From the NCBI RefSeq assembly GCF_017744955.1, contig NZ_JAGIAG010000001.1, positions 744,001-808,000 of the forward strand: 64,000 bases of DNA. The letters run 5' to 3'. Positions 24,780-32,769 of this stretch are shown here, piece after piece (position 1 is the stretch's first letter; each line of letters opens with the position of its first letter). Position numbers and translations under genes: made by a program. Below the pieces are notes generated by a model that saw nothing but the letters and a program-made list of their open reading frames with translations, was not told where the DNA came from and did no database searches. This DNA comes from Dokdonella sp. Lineage in GTDB: Bacteria > Pseudomonadota > Gammaproteobacteria > Xanthomonadales > Rhodanobacteraceae.

Positions 24780-25327
24780 CCCCACGCACGCGCAACCGCA
24801 TCGGCCTGCTCCTGATCATGGCGCTGTTCCTCGCGCCGCTGATCGCCGCGTACGTACTGAACGCACTCGACTGGCGTCCGGGCGGCACGCGCAACTACGG
24901 CACCCTGATCGAGCCGCCGCAGGATCTGTCCGCCGCGCGCTTCGTGTTCGCCGACGGCCGCACGCTGCAGTGGAAGGACGAGGACTGGTCCTGGACCGTG
25001 TTCGCCCTGCCCGGGCCCGGCTGCGCGGAGAAGTGCCTGGCGCGCATCGAAGAGCTGCGCCGCGTGCGCCTGACGCTGAACCAGAACGCCTATCGCGTGC
25101 GCGTGGTGGTGCTCGACGACACGCTGGCGCCCGAGCGCCTCGCGTCGCTGAAGCCGGTCGAACTCGCGCGCGACGTCGACGGCAAGCTCGCCGCGCTGCG
25201 GCCGGGCGGCACCGACGAGATCGCGGTCGCGTTCGCCGATCCGCACGGCTTCCTCGCGCTGCGCTACCCGGTCGGCTACGACGCGAACCTGCTGCGCAAG
25301 GATCTCGCGCGCCTGGTGAAGCGATGA
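24776..25327 (+). CDS. Membrane-anchored SCO/thioredoxin-like cytochrome oxidase protein
   Basis: 183 residues. One N-terminal membrane anchor (about 10-29) with A-L-D-W-R-P-G-G-T-R-N-Y-G-x-L-I after it, then a domain with G-C-A-E-K-C, a C-x3-C pair placed like the copper site of SCO proteins. The family is conserved between SURF1 and ctaA in gammaproteobacteria and is usually left as hypothetical. The downstream His of true SCO proteins is not obvious. It overlaps SURF1 (ATGA) and ctaA (ATGA), so a role in oxidase copper or redox assembly is likely but inferred. Confidence 0.75.
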   Translation: MTPRTRNRIGLLLIMALFLAPLIAAYVLNALDWRPGGTRNYGTLIEPPQDLSAARFVFADGRTLQWKDEDWSWTVFALPGPGCAEKCLARIEELRRVRLTLNQNAYRVRVVVLDDTLAPERLASLKPVELARDVDGKLAALRPGGTDEIAVAFADPHGFLALRYPVGYDANLLRKDLARLVKR

Positions 25328-26496
25328 GCGCTCGCTCGCTCCTCGCGCCGGCGCGCATCGCCGCGTTCGCCACCGCGTTCGCGTTCGTCGTGATCGTGTT
25401 CGGCGCGTTCGTGCGACTGTCCAACGCCGGCCTGTCCTGCCCGGACTGGCCGACCTGCTACGGCAAGGCGACCTGGCCCGGCCACGAGCACGAGATCGAG
25501 CACGCCAACGCGAGCTTCCCGGAGCGCCCGGTCGAGACGCACAAGGCCTGGCGCGAACAGGTGCACCGCATGATCGCCGGCACGCTCGGCCTGCTGGTGT
25601 TCGCGCTCGCGCTGGCCGCGGCGTGGCGCCGCCGCGTGCTGGTCGCGATGCTGATGCTGGCCGCGCTCGCGGCGGCGCTCGGCGTGTTCCTGTACATCCG
25701 GCAGATGTACGCGGCGTCGGCGCTGCTGTCGGCGATCGCGATCGCGCTGCCGCTGCTCGCCGCGCTGCGCCTGGATCGCGCTGCGCCGTGGCGCGCGGCG
25801 GTGATCACGTTCGCGGTGGTGATCTTCCAGGCCATGCTCGGCATGTGGACGGTCACCCTGCTGTTGAAGCCTGTCGTCGTGATGGGCCATCTGCTCGGCG
25901 GCCTGCTGACGTTCTCGCTGCTCGGTTACGTCGCGCTGCGATTGGGCACGACGCAGGCGCCGACCCCGGAACAGCGGCGCCTGCGACCGATGGTGATCGT
26001 CGCGCTGGTCCTGCTCGCGGCGCAGATCGCGCTCGGCGGCTGGACCAGCGCGAACTACGCCGCGCTCGCCTGCGGCGCGGATTTCCCGAAATGCGCCGGC
26101 AGCTGGTGGCCGATGACCGACTTCCGCGAGGGCTTCGTGCTCTGGCGCGGCATCGGCGTGAACTACGAAGGCGGTGTGCTCGACGCGGCCGCGCGCGCGG
26201 CGATCCAGATCGCGCATCGCATCGGCGCGCTGGTCGTGTTCGGCCACGTGCTCGCGACCGCCGTACTCGCCTGGCGCCGCGGACTGCGCGCGATCGGTGC
26301 GCTGGCGGCGCTGCTGCTGTGCACGCAGGTCGCGCTCGGCATCGCCAACGTCAAGCTGCTGCTGCCGCTGCCGGTCGCGACCGCGCACAACGGCGTCGCC
26401 GCGCTGCTGCTGCTGTCGCTGATCGCGCTGCTCGTGCGCGTGCAGTCGCCATCCGCGCCGTCGCCTGCCGCCGCATCGCGGCGGCAAGCCGTCTAG
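25324..26496 (+). CDS. ctaA: Heme A synthase (COX15/CtaA)
   Basis: 390 residues, eight membrane helices. [17 protein letters not shown] (first loop), the E-x3-H-R heme-ligand motif (E-Q-V-H-R-M-I-A-G), a second heme-ligand half with I-A-H-R-I-G-A and T-A-H-N-G-V-A-A-L, and the loop Cys pair are all present. It oxidises the C8 methyl of heme O to heme A with a CtaB partner. The start overlaps the SCO-like stop; ctaB follows eight bases later. Confidence 0.94.
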   Translation: MSARSLLAPARIAAFATAFAFVVIVFGAFVRLSNAGLSCPDWPTCYGKATWPGHEHEIEHANASFPERPVETHKAWREQVHRMIAGTLGLLVFALALAAAWRRRVLVAMLMLAALAAALGVFLYIRQMYAASALLSAIAIALPLLAALRLDRAAPWRAAVITFAVVIFQAMLGMWTVTLLLKPVVVMGHLLGGLLTFSLLGYVALRLGTTQAPTPEQRRLRPMVIVALVLLAAQIALGGWTSANYAALACGADFPKCAGSWWPMTDFREGFVLWRGIGVNYEGGVLDAAARAAIQIAHRIGALVVFGHVLATAVLAWRRGLRAIGALAALLLCTQVALGIANVKLLLPLPVATAHNGVAALLLLSLIALLVRVQSPSAPSPAAASRRQAV

Positions 26497-26503
26497 TGCC
26501 GTC

Positions 26504-27427
26504 GTGAAGCATGATGCCGCCGTGAAACAACGCAGCCTCGCCAGCCAGTACTTCGAACTCACCAAGCCGCGCGTCGTCGCGCTGATCGTGTTCACCGCGG
26601 TGATCGGCATGCTGCTGGCGGTGCCGGGCGTGCCGCCGCTGCGCCAGGCGATCGCCGGCGCGATCGGCATCTGGCTGGCGGCGGCTTCCGCGGCGGCGCT
26701 GAATCATCTGATCGACCAGCGCATCGACAAGCTGATGGCGCGCACCTCGCACCGGCCGCTCGCGACCGGCACGCTGACGCCGACGCAGGTGCTCGCGTTC
26801 GCGCTGATCCTCGGCACGCTGTCGATGGCGATCCTGATCGCCTTCGTCAATCCGCTGACCGCCGCGCTGACCTTCGCTTCGCTGATCGGCTACGCGGTCG
26901 TCTACACCGCGTACCTCAAGCGCGCGACACCGCAGAACATCGTCATCGGCGGCGCCGCCGGCGCCGCGCCGCCGGTGCTCGGCTGGGCCGCGGTCACCGG
27001 CAGCGTGCACGCCTACGCGCTGCTGCTGTTCCTGATCATCTTCATCTGGACGCCGCCGCATTTCTGGGCGCTGGCGATCTTCCGCCGCGACGACTACTCG
27101 CGCGCGCAGGTGCCGATGCTGCCGGTCACGCACGGCGTCACCTACACGCGCTGGCACGTGCTGTACTACACCGTGCTGCTGCTGGTGATCACGGTGCTGC
27201 CGTACCTGACCGGCATGAGCGGCCTGTTCTACCTCGGCGGCGCGCTGGTGCTCGGCGGCGGCTTCCTCTACTACGCGATCCGCCTGCTGAACCCGCCCGA
27301 CGATTTCTTCGCGATGCGCGTGTTCAACTACTCGATCATCTATCTGATGGCGCTGTTCGCGTTCCTGCTGGCCGACCACTATCTGGTGTCGGCGACGGGC
27401 GAACTCGCCTGGCAGCGAGTCGCCTGA
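26504..27427 (+). CDS. ctaB: Protoheme IX farnesyltransferase (heme O synthase)
   Basis: 307 residues, UbiA superfamily with about nine helices. The first Asp-rich motif [15 protein letters not shown] and [17 protein letters not shown] (second motif region) are typical. It adds farnesyl to heme B. I keep the GTG at 26504; an in-frame GTG at 26522 (K-Q-R-S follows) is equally possible since neither has a clear ribosome binding site. It is the last gene of the cox cluster. Confidence 0.94.
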   Translation: MKHDAAVKQRSLASQYFELTKPRVVALIVFTAVIGMLLAVPGVPPLRQAIAGAIGIWLAAASAAALNHLIDQRIDKLMARTSHRPLATGTLTPTQVLAFALILGTLSMAILIAFVNPLTAALTFASLIGYAVVYTAYLKRATPQNIVIGGAAGAAPPVLGWAAVTGSVHAYALLLFLIIFIWTPPHFWALAIFRRDDYSRAQVPMLPVTHGVTYTRWHVLYYTVLLLVITVLPYLTGMSGLFYLGGALVLGGGFLYYAIRLLNPPDDFFAMRVFNYSIIYLMALFAFLLADHYLVSATGELAWQRVA

Positions 27428-27450
27428 CGAAGCGGACGCGCTGCGCGCTT

Positions 27451-27470
27451 CCTCCGCCGCTCGGCGGAGG
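27451..27470. terminator. GC-rich hairpin after ctaB
   Basis: CCTCCGCCG-CT-CGGCGGAGG, a perfect 9-bp stem 24 bp past the ctaB stop. There is no T-run, so it may need Rho or act only as an RNA 3' barrier. The rest of the 219-bp gap to the S8 protease gene shows a TAGAAT box at 27530 but no well-spaced -35. Confidence 0.45.
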
Positions 27471-27646
27471 CGCTCCTCGGTCGTCGGGGACGACGACCGA
27501 ATCGTAAGGTTCGTGACAGCTTTCGCTTCCTAGAATCCGGTCGCCGACGGCAATACCGGTTTCGCGAACTCCCGGCGACCAGACGCGTCGCCCACTCGAC
27601 AGAACGCTGACCAACGCCGGCTCGCCTTCCCGTCTGCGAGGTCGTC

Positions 27647-30600
27647 ATGGTCTTGTCGCGAATTCGATATCCGCGCCTGCACGTGCGCATGGCCGCATTC
27701 CTGTTGTGCACCGGCGTGGCCGCCAGCGGCGTCGCTTCGGCGGCCGCTCCCGAGAATCTCGGCAACGGCCTCGGCAAGCTGCTCGAGAGCCATCTGGCGA
27801 CCCGCGGCTTGAGCGGCAGCGCCTTGCAGGGCGTCGCGCCCTACGACGGCTACACCACCGAGCAGGTCGCCGCGCTCGCGCGGTCGGCGATCTCCGACTC
27901 GCAGGGCCGCTACATGGTCCGCATCAATCCCGACGGCAAGGTGCCGATCGCGGCGCTGGCCGCCGATCTCGGCGCGGCGATTCCGTCGCTGCAGATCAAG
28001 GCGGTCGACGCGAAGTACCGCAACGTCGGCGTCATGGACGCCTACGTGTCGCTCGACGACGTCGCCGCGCTGTCCGGCGCGAGCGGCGTGCGTTCGGTGA
28101 TCCTCGAACTGAAGCCCTATCACTCGACCAGGCGCGCGACCGGCACCGTCGCCTCGCCGTCGTCGTCGGAGGCGAACGACGGCGACGTCTTCCGGCGGCT
28201 GGGCTCGGTCTTCGACGAAGGCGTCACCCAGCACCGCGTCGACCGCATCGACCGCTTCTACAACGCCGGCGCCGCTTCGGACTACGAAGGCGCCGGCATG
28301 AGCATCGGCTTCCTCTCCAACAGCTTCGGCGCGAACGCCTCGGCGATGCACACCGACGTGACGAACTTCGACCTGCCGGGCGCCGCCACCAATCCGGTCA
28401 ACACCCAGGCGGTGACGGTGCTGGAAGACGACGCCACGCCGGGCAGCGACGACGAAGGGCGCGCGATGGTGCAGATCGGCTACAAGATGGCGCCGAAGGC
28501 CAAGCTCGCGTTCGCGACGGCGAACTTCGGCGAAGTCGACTTCGCCAACAACATCCGCGCACTCGCCGGCATCCCGGCGAACCAGTATCCCGGCCAGACC
28601 TTCGCCGCCGATACGATCTGCGACGACGTCGGCTACTTCGACGAGCCGTTCTTCCAGGACGGCATCGTCAGCGCCGGCGTCGACGACGCCACCGCGTTCG
28701 GCATTTCCTACTTCTCCTCGGCCGCCAACGACATCGGCGTCAACGGCTACGATTCGGAGCTGCGCTGGGTGCCGAACGGCACCGGCATGACGGCCGCCGA
28801 CGGCAATTCGGCGCTGGCCGGCACCAACATCAACCTGGCCAACGTGCCGCCGGAGCTGTACGCCGGCGGCTTCCACAACTTCAATCCGAACGCGGGCCAG
28901 CTCGACGTCGCGCAGACGGTCAACATTGCCAGCGGCCAGAACCAGCCGCAGACGATCCTGCAGTGGAACGAGCCGTACGACCAGAACACCGCGCCGAACC
29001 TGGTCCAGCCGCCGCTGTTCACCGGCCACGGCACGATCACCAACACGCAGACCTCGGTCAGCTTCACGATGCCGGCCAGCCTCACCGCAGGCGCACTGTA
29101 CGAGTTGACCTCGACGGCGGACTCCGGCAGCAGCGTCGATTCGATCGTGACGATCAAGGACCCGAGCGGCAACGTCCTCGTCGACCATCAGGACACCACG
29201 GTCGACGAAGTCGCGCGCTTCTTCGCGCCGGTCACCGGCGGCAACTACAGCGTGACGGTCGACCGCTACGGCACCACCACCGGCGCGCTGACCGTCAACC
29301 TGTACGCGACCAACGGCTTCAACGGTCCGGCGGTGAAGACGCGCATCAGCCTGCTCGCGTTCACCACCGCCGGCGCCTACGTGCCCGCCAGTTCGCTGAC
29401 CGACAACAACCTCGCCACCAACGAGCCGATCCAGCTCGGCCAGACGCCGCGCTCCGGCGGCGCGCAGCTGCAATACGTGATCGCGCGCGCGAACGTGCCG
29501 ACCGGTCCGAACGTCGCCACGCACGTGCGCTACCTCATTCCCGGCAACGGGCTCGGCGGCGTCGGCCCGGCCGAGTACTTCACCTACGGCACCGTCACCA
29601 CCGGCGGCCACGCGATGGCCAAGGGCACCAACGGTACGGCCGCCTACGACGTGTTCCGCCCGAATCTGCCTGAGCCGTTCACCTCGCCGGGACCGGTGCG
29701 GATCTATTACGACGACAGCGGCAGCGGCGAGCAGTTCGCGATTCCCGAGATCCGGCGCGAGCCGCGCATCGCGGCGGCCGACGATGCCGCCAATACCGTG
29801 CTCGCGCCGAACTTCTCCGGCACCAGCGCGGCCGCGCCGCACGCCGCAGCGATCGCCGCGCTGGTGCTGGAGGCGCACGGCGGCCGCCACGCGCTGTCGC
29901 CGGCGCAGATGACCGATCTGCTCGAACACAGCACCTTCCCGCACGACCTCGATCCCTGGGCCGCCGCCGGCGTGGCGCGCACCGGCAGCGGCGCGCGCAT
30001 CGCCATCCGCATCGGCAGCGACGGCAGCAGCAACGCCGGCACCGGCGGCCAGGACACCAACGCGTTCACCGTGACCTACACCGGCAGCGGCAGCCTGGCG
30101 ACGCTGGTGTTCAATCCGCAGGGCACGGCGACCACCGCCGGCAACGTGTCGGGCGGCGAGAACGGCGTCGCCGACGTCGCCGGATCGAATCCGCCGACGG
30201 TCAAGTACAGCGTAGTCGACGCGCCGGGCCTGGTGTTCACGCCGAACACGCGCGCGTTCGCCGTCGGCAGCCAGTCGACCCTGCCCGCCGGCAAGGTGAC
30301 CGCGACCTACTCGAACGCGGCGCCGGCGCCGTCGGCCGCGAACCAGTGGTGGACGATGACGCTGACCTTCGCCGACGCGGCGTTCACGCAGGACAAGGTC
30401 CTGCGCTATTCGGTCGGCCGCGCGGAGCAGCATTCGGCCGACGACCACACGCGCACGAACTACCTGGCCGACCTGTTCGGCGGCGGCGTGTCGATTCCGA
30501 GCGGCAACGTGGTCCAGGACGGCATGACGTTCAGCGGAACCACGACCGACGGCGAGACCTTCAGTGGCGTGATCCGCAACCGCCTCGGCGCCGGCTACAC

Positions 30601-30661
30601 GGCGGCGGACGGCTACGGATTCCTCGACGCCGAAGCGGCCGTCCAGCATGCCGTGCCGTAG
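27647..30661 (+). CDS. Secreted S8-family serine protease homologue
   Basis: 1004 residues. A signal peptide (cleavage near A-S-A-A-A) leads to a protease domain with the nucleophile motif G-T-S-A-A-A-P-H (S727). It belongs to a bacterial branch with I-G-x-L-S-x-S-F at the Asp strand and D-E-G-R-A-M at the position of the classic His motif. Here the Asp strand reads L-S-N-S, with N225 at the expected Asp, and E270 lies in D-D-E-G-R. A pre-peptidase-like beta domain is inserted before the Ser motif. The C-terminal 250 residues are beta-rich. Either the triad is not the classic one or activity is lost. The next gene starts 10 bases on and is co-transcribed. Confidence 0.82.
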   Translation: MVLSRIRYPRLHVRMAAFLLCTGVAASGVASAAAPENLGNGLGKLLESHLATRGLSGSALQGVAPYDGYTTEQVAALARSAISDSQGRYMVRINPDGKVPIAALAADLGAAIPSLQIKAVDAKYRNVGVMDAYVSLDDVAALSGASGVRSVILELKPYHSTRRATGTVASPSSSEANDGDVFRRLGSVFDEGVTQHRVDRIDRFYNAGAASDYEGAGMSIGFLSNSFGANASAMHTDVTNFDLPGAATNPVNTQAVTVLEDDATPGSDDEGRAMVQIGYKMAPKAKLAFATANFGEVDFANNIRALAGIPANQYPGQTFAADTICDDVGYFDEPFFQDGIVSAGVDDATAFGISYFSSAANDIGVNGYDSELRWVPNGTGMTAADGNSALAGTNINLANVPPELYAGGFHNFNPNAGQLDVAQTVNIASGQNQPQTILQWNEPYDQNTAPNLVQPPLFTGHGTITNTQTSVSFTMPASLTAGALYELTSTADSGSSVDSIVTIKDPSGNVLVDHQDTTVDEVARFFAPVTGGNYSVTVDRYGTTTGALTVNLYATNGFNGPAVKTRISLLAFTTAGAYVPASSLTDNNLATNEPIQLGQTPRSGGAQLQYVIARANVPTGPNVATHVRYLIPGNGLGGVGPAEYFTYGTVTTGGHAMAKGTNGTAAYDVFRPNLPEPFTSPGPVRIYYDDSGSGEQFAIPEIRREPRIAAADDAANTVLAPNFSGTSAAAPHAAAIAALVLEAHGGRHALSPAQMTDLLEHSTFPHDLDPWAAAGVARTGSGARIAIRIGSDGSSNAGTGGQDTNAFTVTYTGSGSLATLVFNPQGTATTAGNVSGGENGVADVAGSNPPTVKYSVVDAPGLVFTPNTRAFAVGSQSTLPAGKVTATYSNAAPAPSAANQWWTMTLTFADAAFTQDKVLRYSVGRAEQHSADDHTRTNYLADLFGGGVSIPSGNVVQDGMTFSGTTTDGETFSGVIRNRLGAGYTAADGYGFLDAEAAVQHAVP

Positions 30662-30671
30662 GAGGACGCCC

Positions 30672-31460
30672 ATGAACACCGCATTCCGTCACGGCGCGCC
30701 GCGCGCGCGCCAGCCATCCGAGGGTATCTCCGTGCGCATTCGTCGTTCGATGTTGAGCGTGGCGCTGCTGGCGCTGCCGCTCGCCGCCGCTGCCGCCGTC
30801 AGCGAGAATTTCGAAGAGGTCACGCCGCCGGCCCTGCCCGACGGGTGGACCGCCGCGATCGCGACCGGCGCGGCCAGCGACCGGCCGTGGACGAGCGTGG
30901 CGGTCGGCTACGCGAACTCGCCGTCGAACGTCGCCTGGATCGACGACGTCGACGACTACGCCGACATCAGCCTCGTCTCGCCGACCTATTCGCTGCCCGC
31001 GAGCGGCACGGCGACGATCACCTTCCATCACAGCTACGGGCTGTGGGCGCCGGACCCGAGCGATCTCGACCACGGCGCCTTCAACGGCGGCGTGCTCGAA
31101 GTGTCGATCAACGGCGCGCCGTTCCAGGATCTGCTGACCGCGGGCGGCACGTTCAGCGATGGCCATTACGACGCCACGCTCGATCCGTCCTTCGACAGCC
31201 CGCTGGCGCAGCCGCCGCTGCTCGATCGGCCGGTGTGGAGCGGCCGCTCGGCGGATTTCGTCGCGACCACGGCGACGCTGCCGGCGACCGCGAACGGCGG
31301 CACGATCCAGCTCCGCTGGCGCCTCGGCACCGAAGGCGGCGGCCGCAGCCACGACACGCATTCGGGCTGGTGGATCGACGACTTCGACTGCGACCAGTGC
31401 ACGCCGGCGGCCGACGACACGATCTTCAAGGACGGCTTCGACGGCCCCGGCCAGCCTTGA
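30672..31460 (+). CDS. Secreted jelly-roll (MAM-like) protein with C-terminal IFKDGFD tag
   Basis: 262 residues from the ATG preceded by AGGAGG; a GTG at 30732 with GAGGG gives a more ordinary signal peptide (R-I-R-R-S-M-L-S-V-A-L). The mature part begins with a N-F-E-E-V-T-P-P-A-L-P-x-G-W motif, followed by a beta-sandwich ending G-W-W-I-D-D-F-D-C, as in carbohydrate-binding or choice-of-anchor style jelly-roll domains next to bacterial secreted proteases. The last 23 residues include C-x2-C and D-T-I-F-K-D-G-F-D. It follows the S8 gene by 10 bp and probably works with it outside the cell. No enzymatic motif is seen. Confidence 0.75.
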   Translation: MNTAFRHGAPRARQPSEGISVRIRRSMLSVALLALPLAAAAAVSENFEEVTPPALPDGWTAAIATGAASDRPWTSVAVGYANSPSNVAWIDDVDDYADISLVSPTYSLPASGTATITFHHSYGLWAPDPSDLDHGAFNGGVLEVSINGAPFQDLLTAGGTFSDGHYDATLDPSFDSPLAQPPLLDRPVWSGRSADFVATTATLPATANGGTIQLRWRLGTEGGGRSHDTHSGWWIDDFDCDQCTPAADDTIFKDGFDGPGQP

Positions 31461-31470
31461 GGAAGCCGCC

Positions 31471-31502
31471 GGCCCGATCGCGCCGCCCGGCGCGATCGGG
31501 CC
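31471..31502. terminator. 14-bp-stem hairpin between convergent genes
   Basis: GGCCCGATCGCGCC / GGCGCGATCGGGCC with a GCCC loop, a perfect stem placed between the convergent secreted-protein and SBF-like genes. Lacks a T-run on either side, but its strength and position suit a two-way terminator. Confidence 0.7.
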
Positions 31503-31517
31503 GGGCGGCGCCGCGGA

Positions 31518-32513
31518 TCAGTCGCGCGGAGCGTCGCCGCGCTCGTCCAGCGACCGCCGCGCGTAGCGCTGCGCGAGCACCGCGCAGGCCATCAGCTGGA
31601 TCTGGTGGAACAGCATGACCGGCAGCACCAGCATGCCGAGCGCGGGATTGCCGGCGAACAGGATCTTCGCCATCGGCACGCCGCTGGCGAGGCTCTTCTT
31701 CGAACCGCAGAACACGATCGCGATCTCGTCCGCGCGCGCGAAACCGAGACGGCGGCTGAGCAGCGTGGTCGACACCATGACGACCGCGAGCAGCACCACC
31801 ACCACGGCCAGCGTGCCGAGCAGCGCGCTCGGCGGCACCTGGTGCCACAGGCCCTCGGCCACCGAGGCGCTGAAGGCGACGTAGACCACCAGCAGCACCG
31901 TGCCGCGATCGGTATAGGACAGCACCCTGCGCCAACGCTCGATCGTGCGGCCGATCCACGGCCGCAGCAGATGGCCGGCGACGAACGGCACCAGCAGCTG
32001 CAGCACGATGTCGCCGATCGCGCGCAGCGGCGAGGTGTCCGCGCCGCGCGTGGCCAGCAGCGCGGCGACCAGCAGCGGCGTGACGAACACGCCGGCGAGA
32101 TTCGACAGCGACGCCGCGCACACCGCGGCCGACACGTTGCCGCGCGCGATCGCGGTGAACGCGATCGACGACTGCACGGTCGACGGCAGGCAGCACAGGT
32201 AGAGCACGCCGAGGTAGAGCGTCGGCGTGGCGAGGATCGCCGCCAGCGGCTTCAGCGCGAGCCCGAGCAGCGGGAACAGGGCGAACGTGCTCGCCAGCAC
32301 CAGCAAATGCAGCTTCCAGTTGGTCAGTCCGGCGAGGATCGCTTCGCGCGGCAGGCGTGCGCCGTGCAGGAAGAACAGCAGGGCGATGCCGGCGACGGTG
32401 AGGTAATCGAACGCCACCGCGACGCGGCCTTCGCACGGCAGCAGCGCGGCCAGCGCCACGGTCGCGAACAGCGCGAGCGTGAAGCCGTCGAAGAGGGTGC
32501 GCAGGAATTTCAC
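31518..32513 (-). CDS. SBF-like (bile acid:sodium symporter) transporter, YfeH type
   Basis: 331 residues, about ten membrane helices. The sequence fits the SBF_like branch (E. coli YfeH, yeast Rch1): F-L-H-G-A-R-L, L-C-C-L-P-S-T-V-Q-S-S-I-A-F-T, and F-C-G-S-K-K-S-L-A-S-G-V-P-M-A. These transporters resemble bile acid/sodium symporters; the natural substrate is unknown. It is transcribed alone. Upstream lies a dense cluster of hairpin repeats (32604-32709). Confidence 0.88.
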   Translation of the reverse strand: MKFLRTLFDGFTLALFATVALAALLPCEGRVAVAFDYLTVAGIALLFFLHGARLPREAILAGLTNWKLHLLVLASTFALFPLLGLALKPLAAILATPTLYLGVLYLCCLPSTVQSSIAFTAIARGNVSAAVCAASLSNLAGVFVTPLLVAALLATRGADTSPLRAIGDIVLQLLVPFVAGHLLRPWIGRTIERWRRVLSYTDRGTVLLVVYVAFSASVAEGLWHQVPPSALLGTLAVVVVLLAVVMVSTTLLSRRLGFARADEIAIVFCGSKKSLASGVPMAKILFAGNPALGMLVLPVMLFHQIQLMACAVLAQRYARRSLDERGDAPRD

Positions 32514-32603
32514 GAGGGTATCGGCTTGGAGAACGCTCAGGTCGGCGGCCTAGTGTGCGATCGCCTCTCCCGCTTGGGGAAAGCCGCTGTTCTTTGCCGT
32601 CGC

Positions 32604-32709
32604 CTCTCCCGCTCGCGGGAGAGGTCGCGCCGCAGGCGCGGGTGAGGGAAGACGCGGCGTTGCGCTCCGATTTCCCTCACCCCGACCCTCTCCCGCAAGC
32701 GGGAGAGGG
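32604..32709. repeat. Nested hairpin repeats, CCTCTCCCGC type
   Basis: Two perfect hairpins (CCTCTCCCGC-TC-GCGGGAGAGG at 32604-32625; 11-bp arms around AA at 32686-32709) plus a longer pair GGTGAGGGAA (32641-32650) / TTCCCTCACC (32673-32682). A degenerate third unit starts near 32568. The element fills the 256-bp gap between the SBF-like and S9 genes. It is of the same kind as the intergenic repeats common in Xanthomonas relatives. Confidence 0.85.
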
Positions 32710-32769
32710 AGGACGGCGAATGAGCACTCGCACGCGCGGCGAGGGCCAAGTCGGGTTCGATCCCGCCAC

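Noticed and set aside
27500..27540. Sigma-70 promoter before the S8 protease
   Set aside because: A TAGAAT box exists, but the nearest TTGACA-like hexamer (GTGACA) is only 12 bp away, which is too close.
27530..30679. Minus-strand open frame of 1049 codons opposite the S8 protease gene
   Set aside because: Its translation is Val/Arg/Gly-rich low complexity with no motif; it is the mirror of a GC-rich coding frame.
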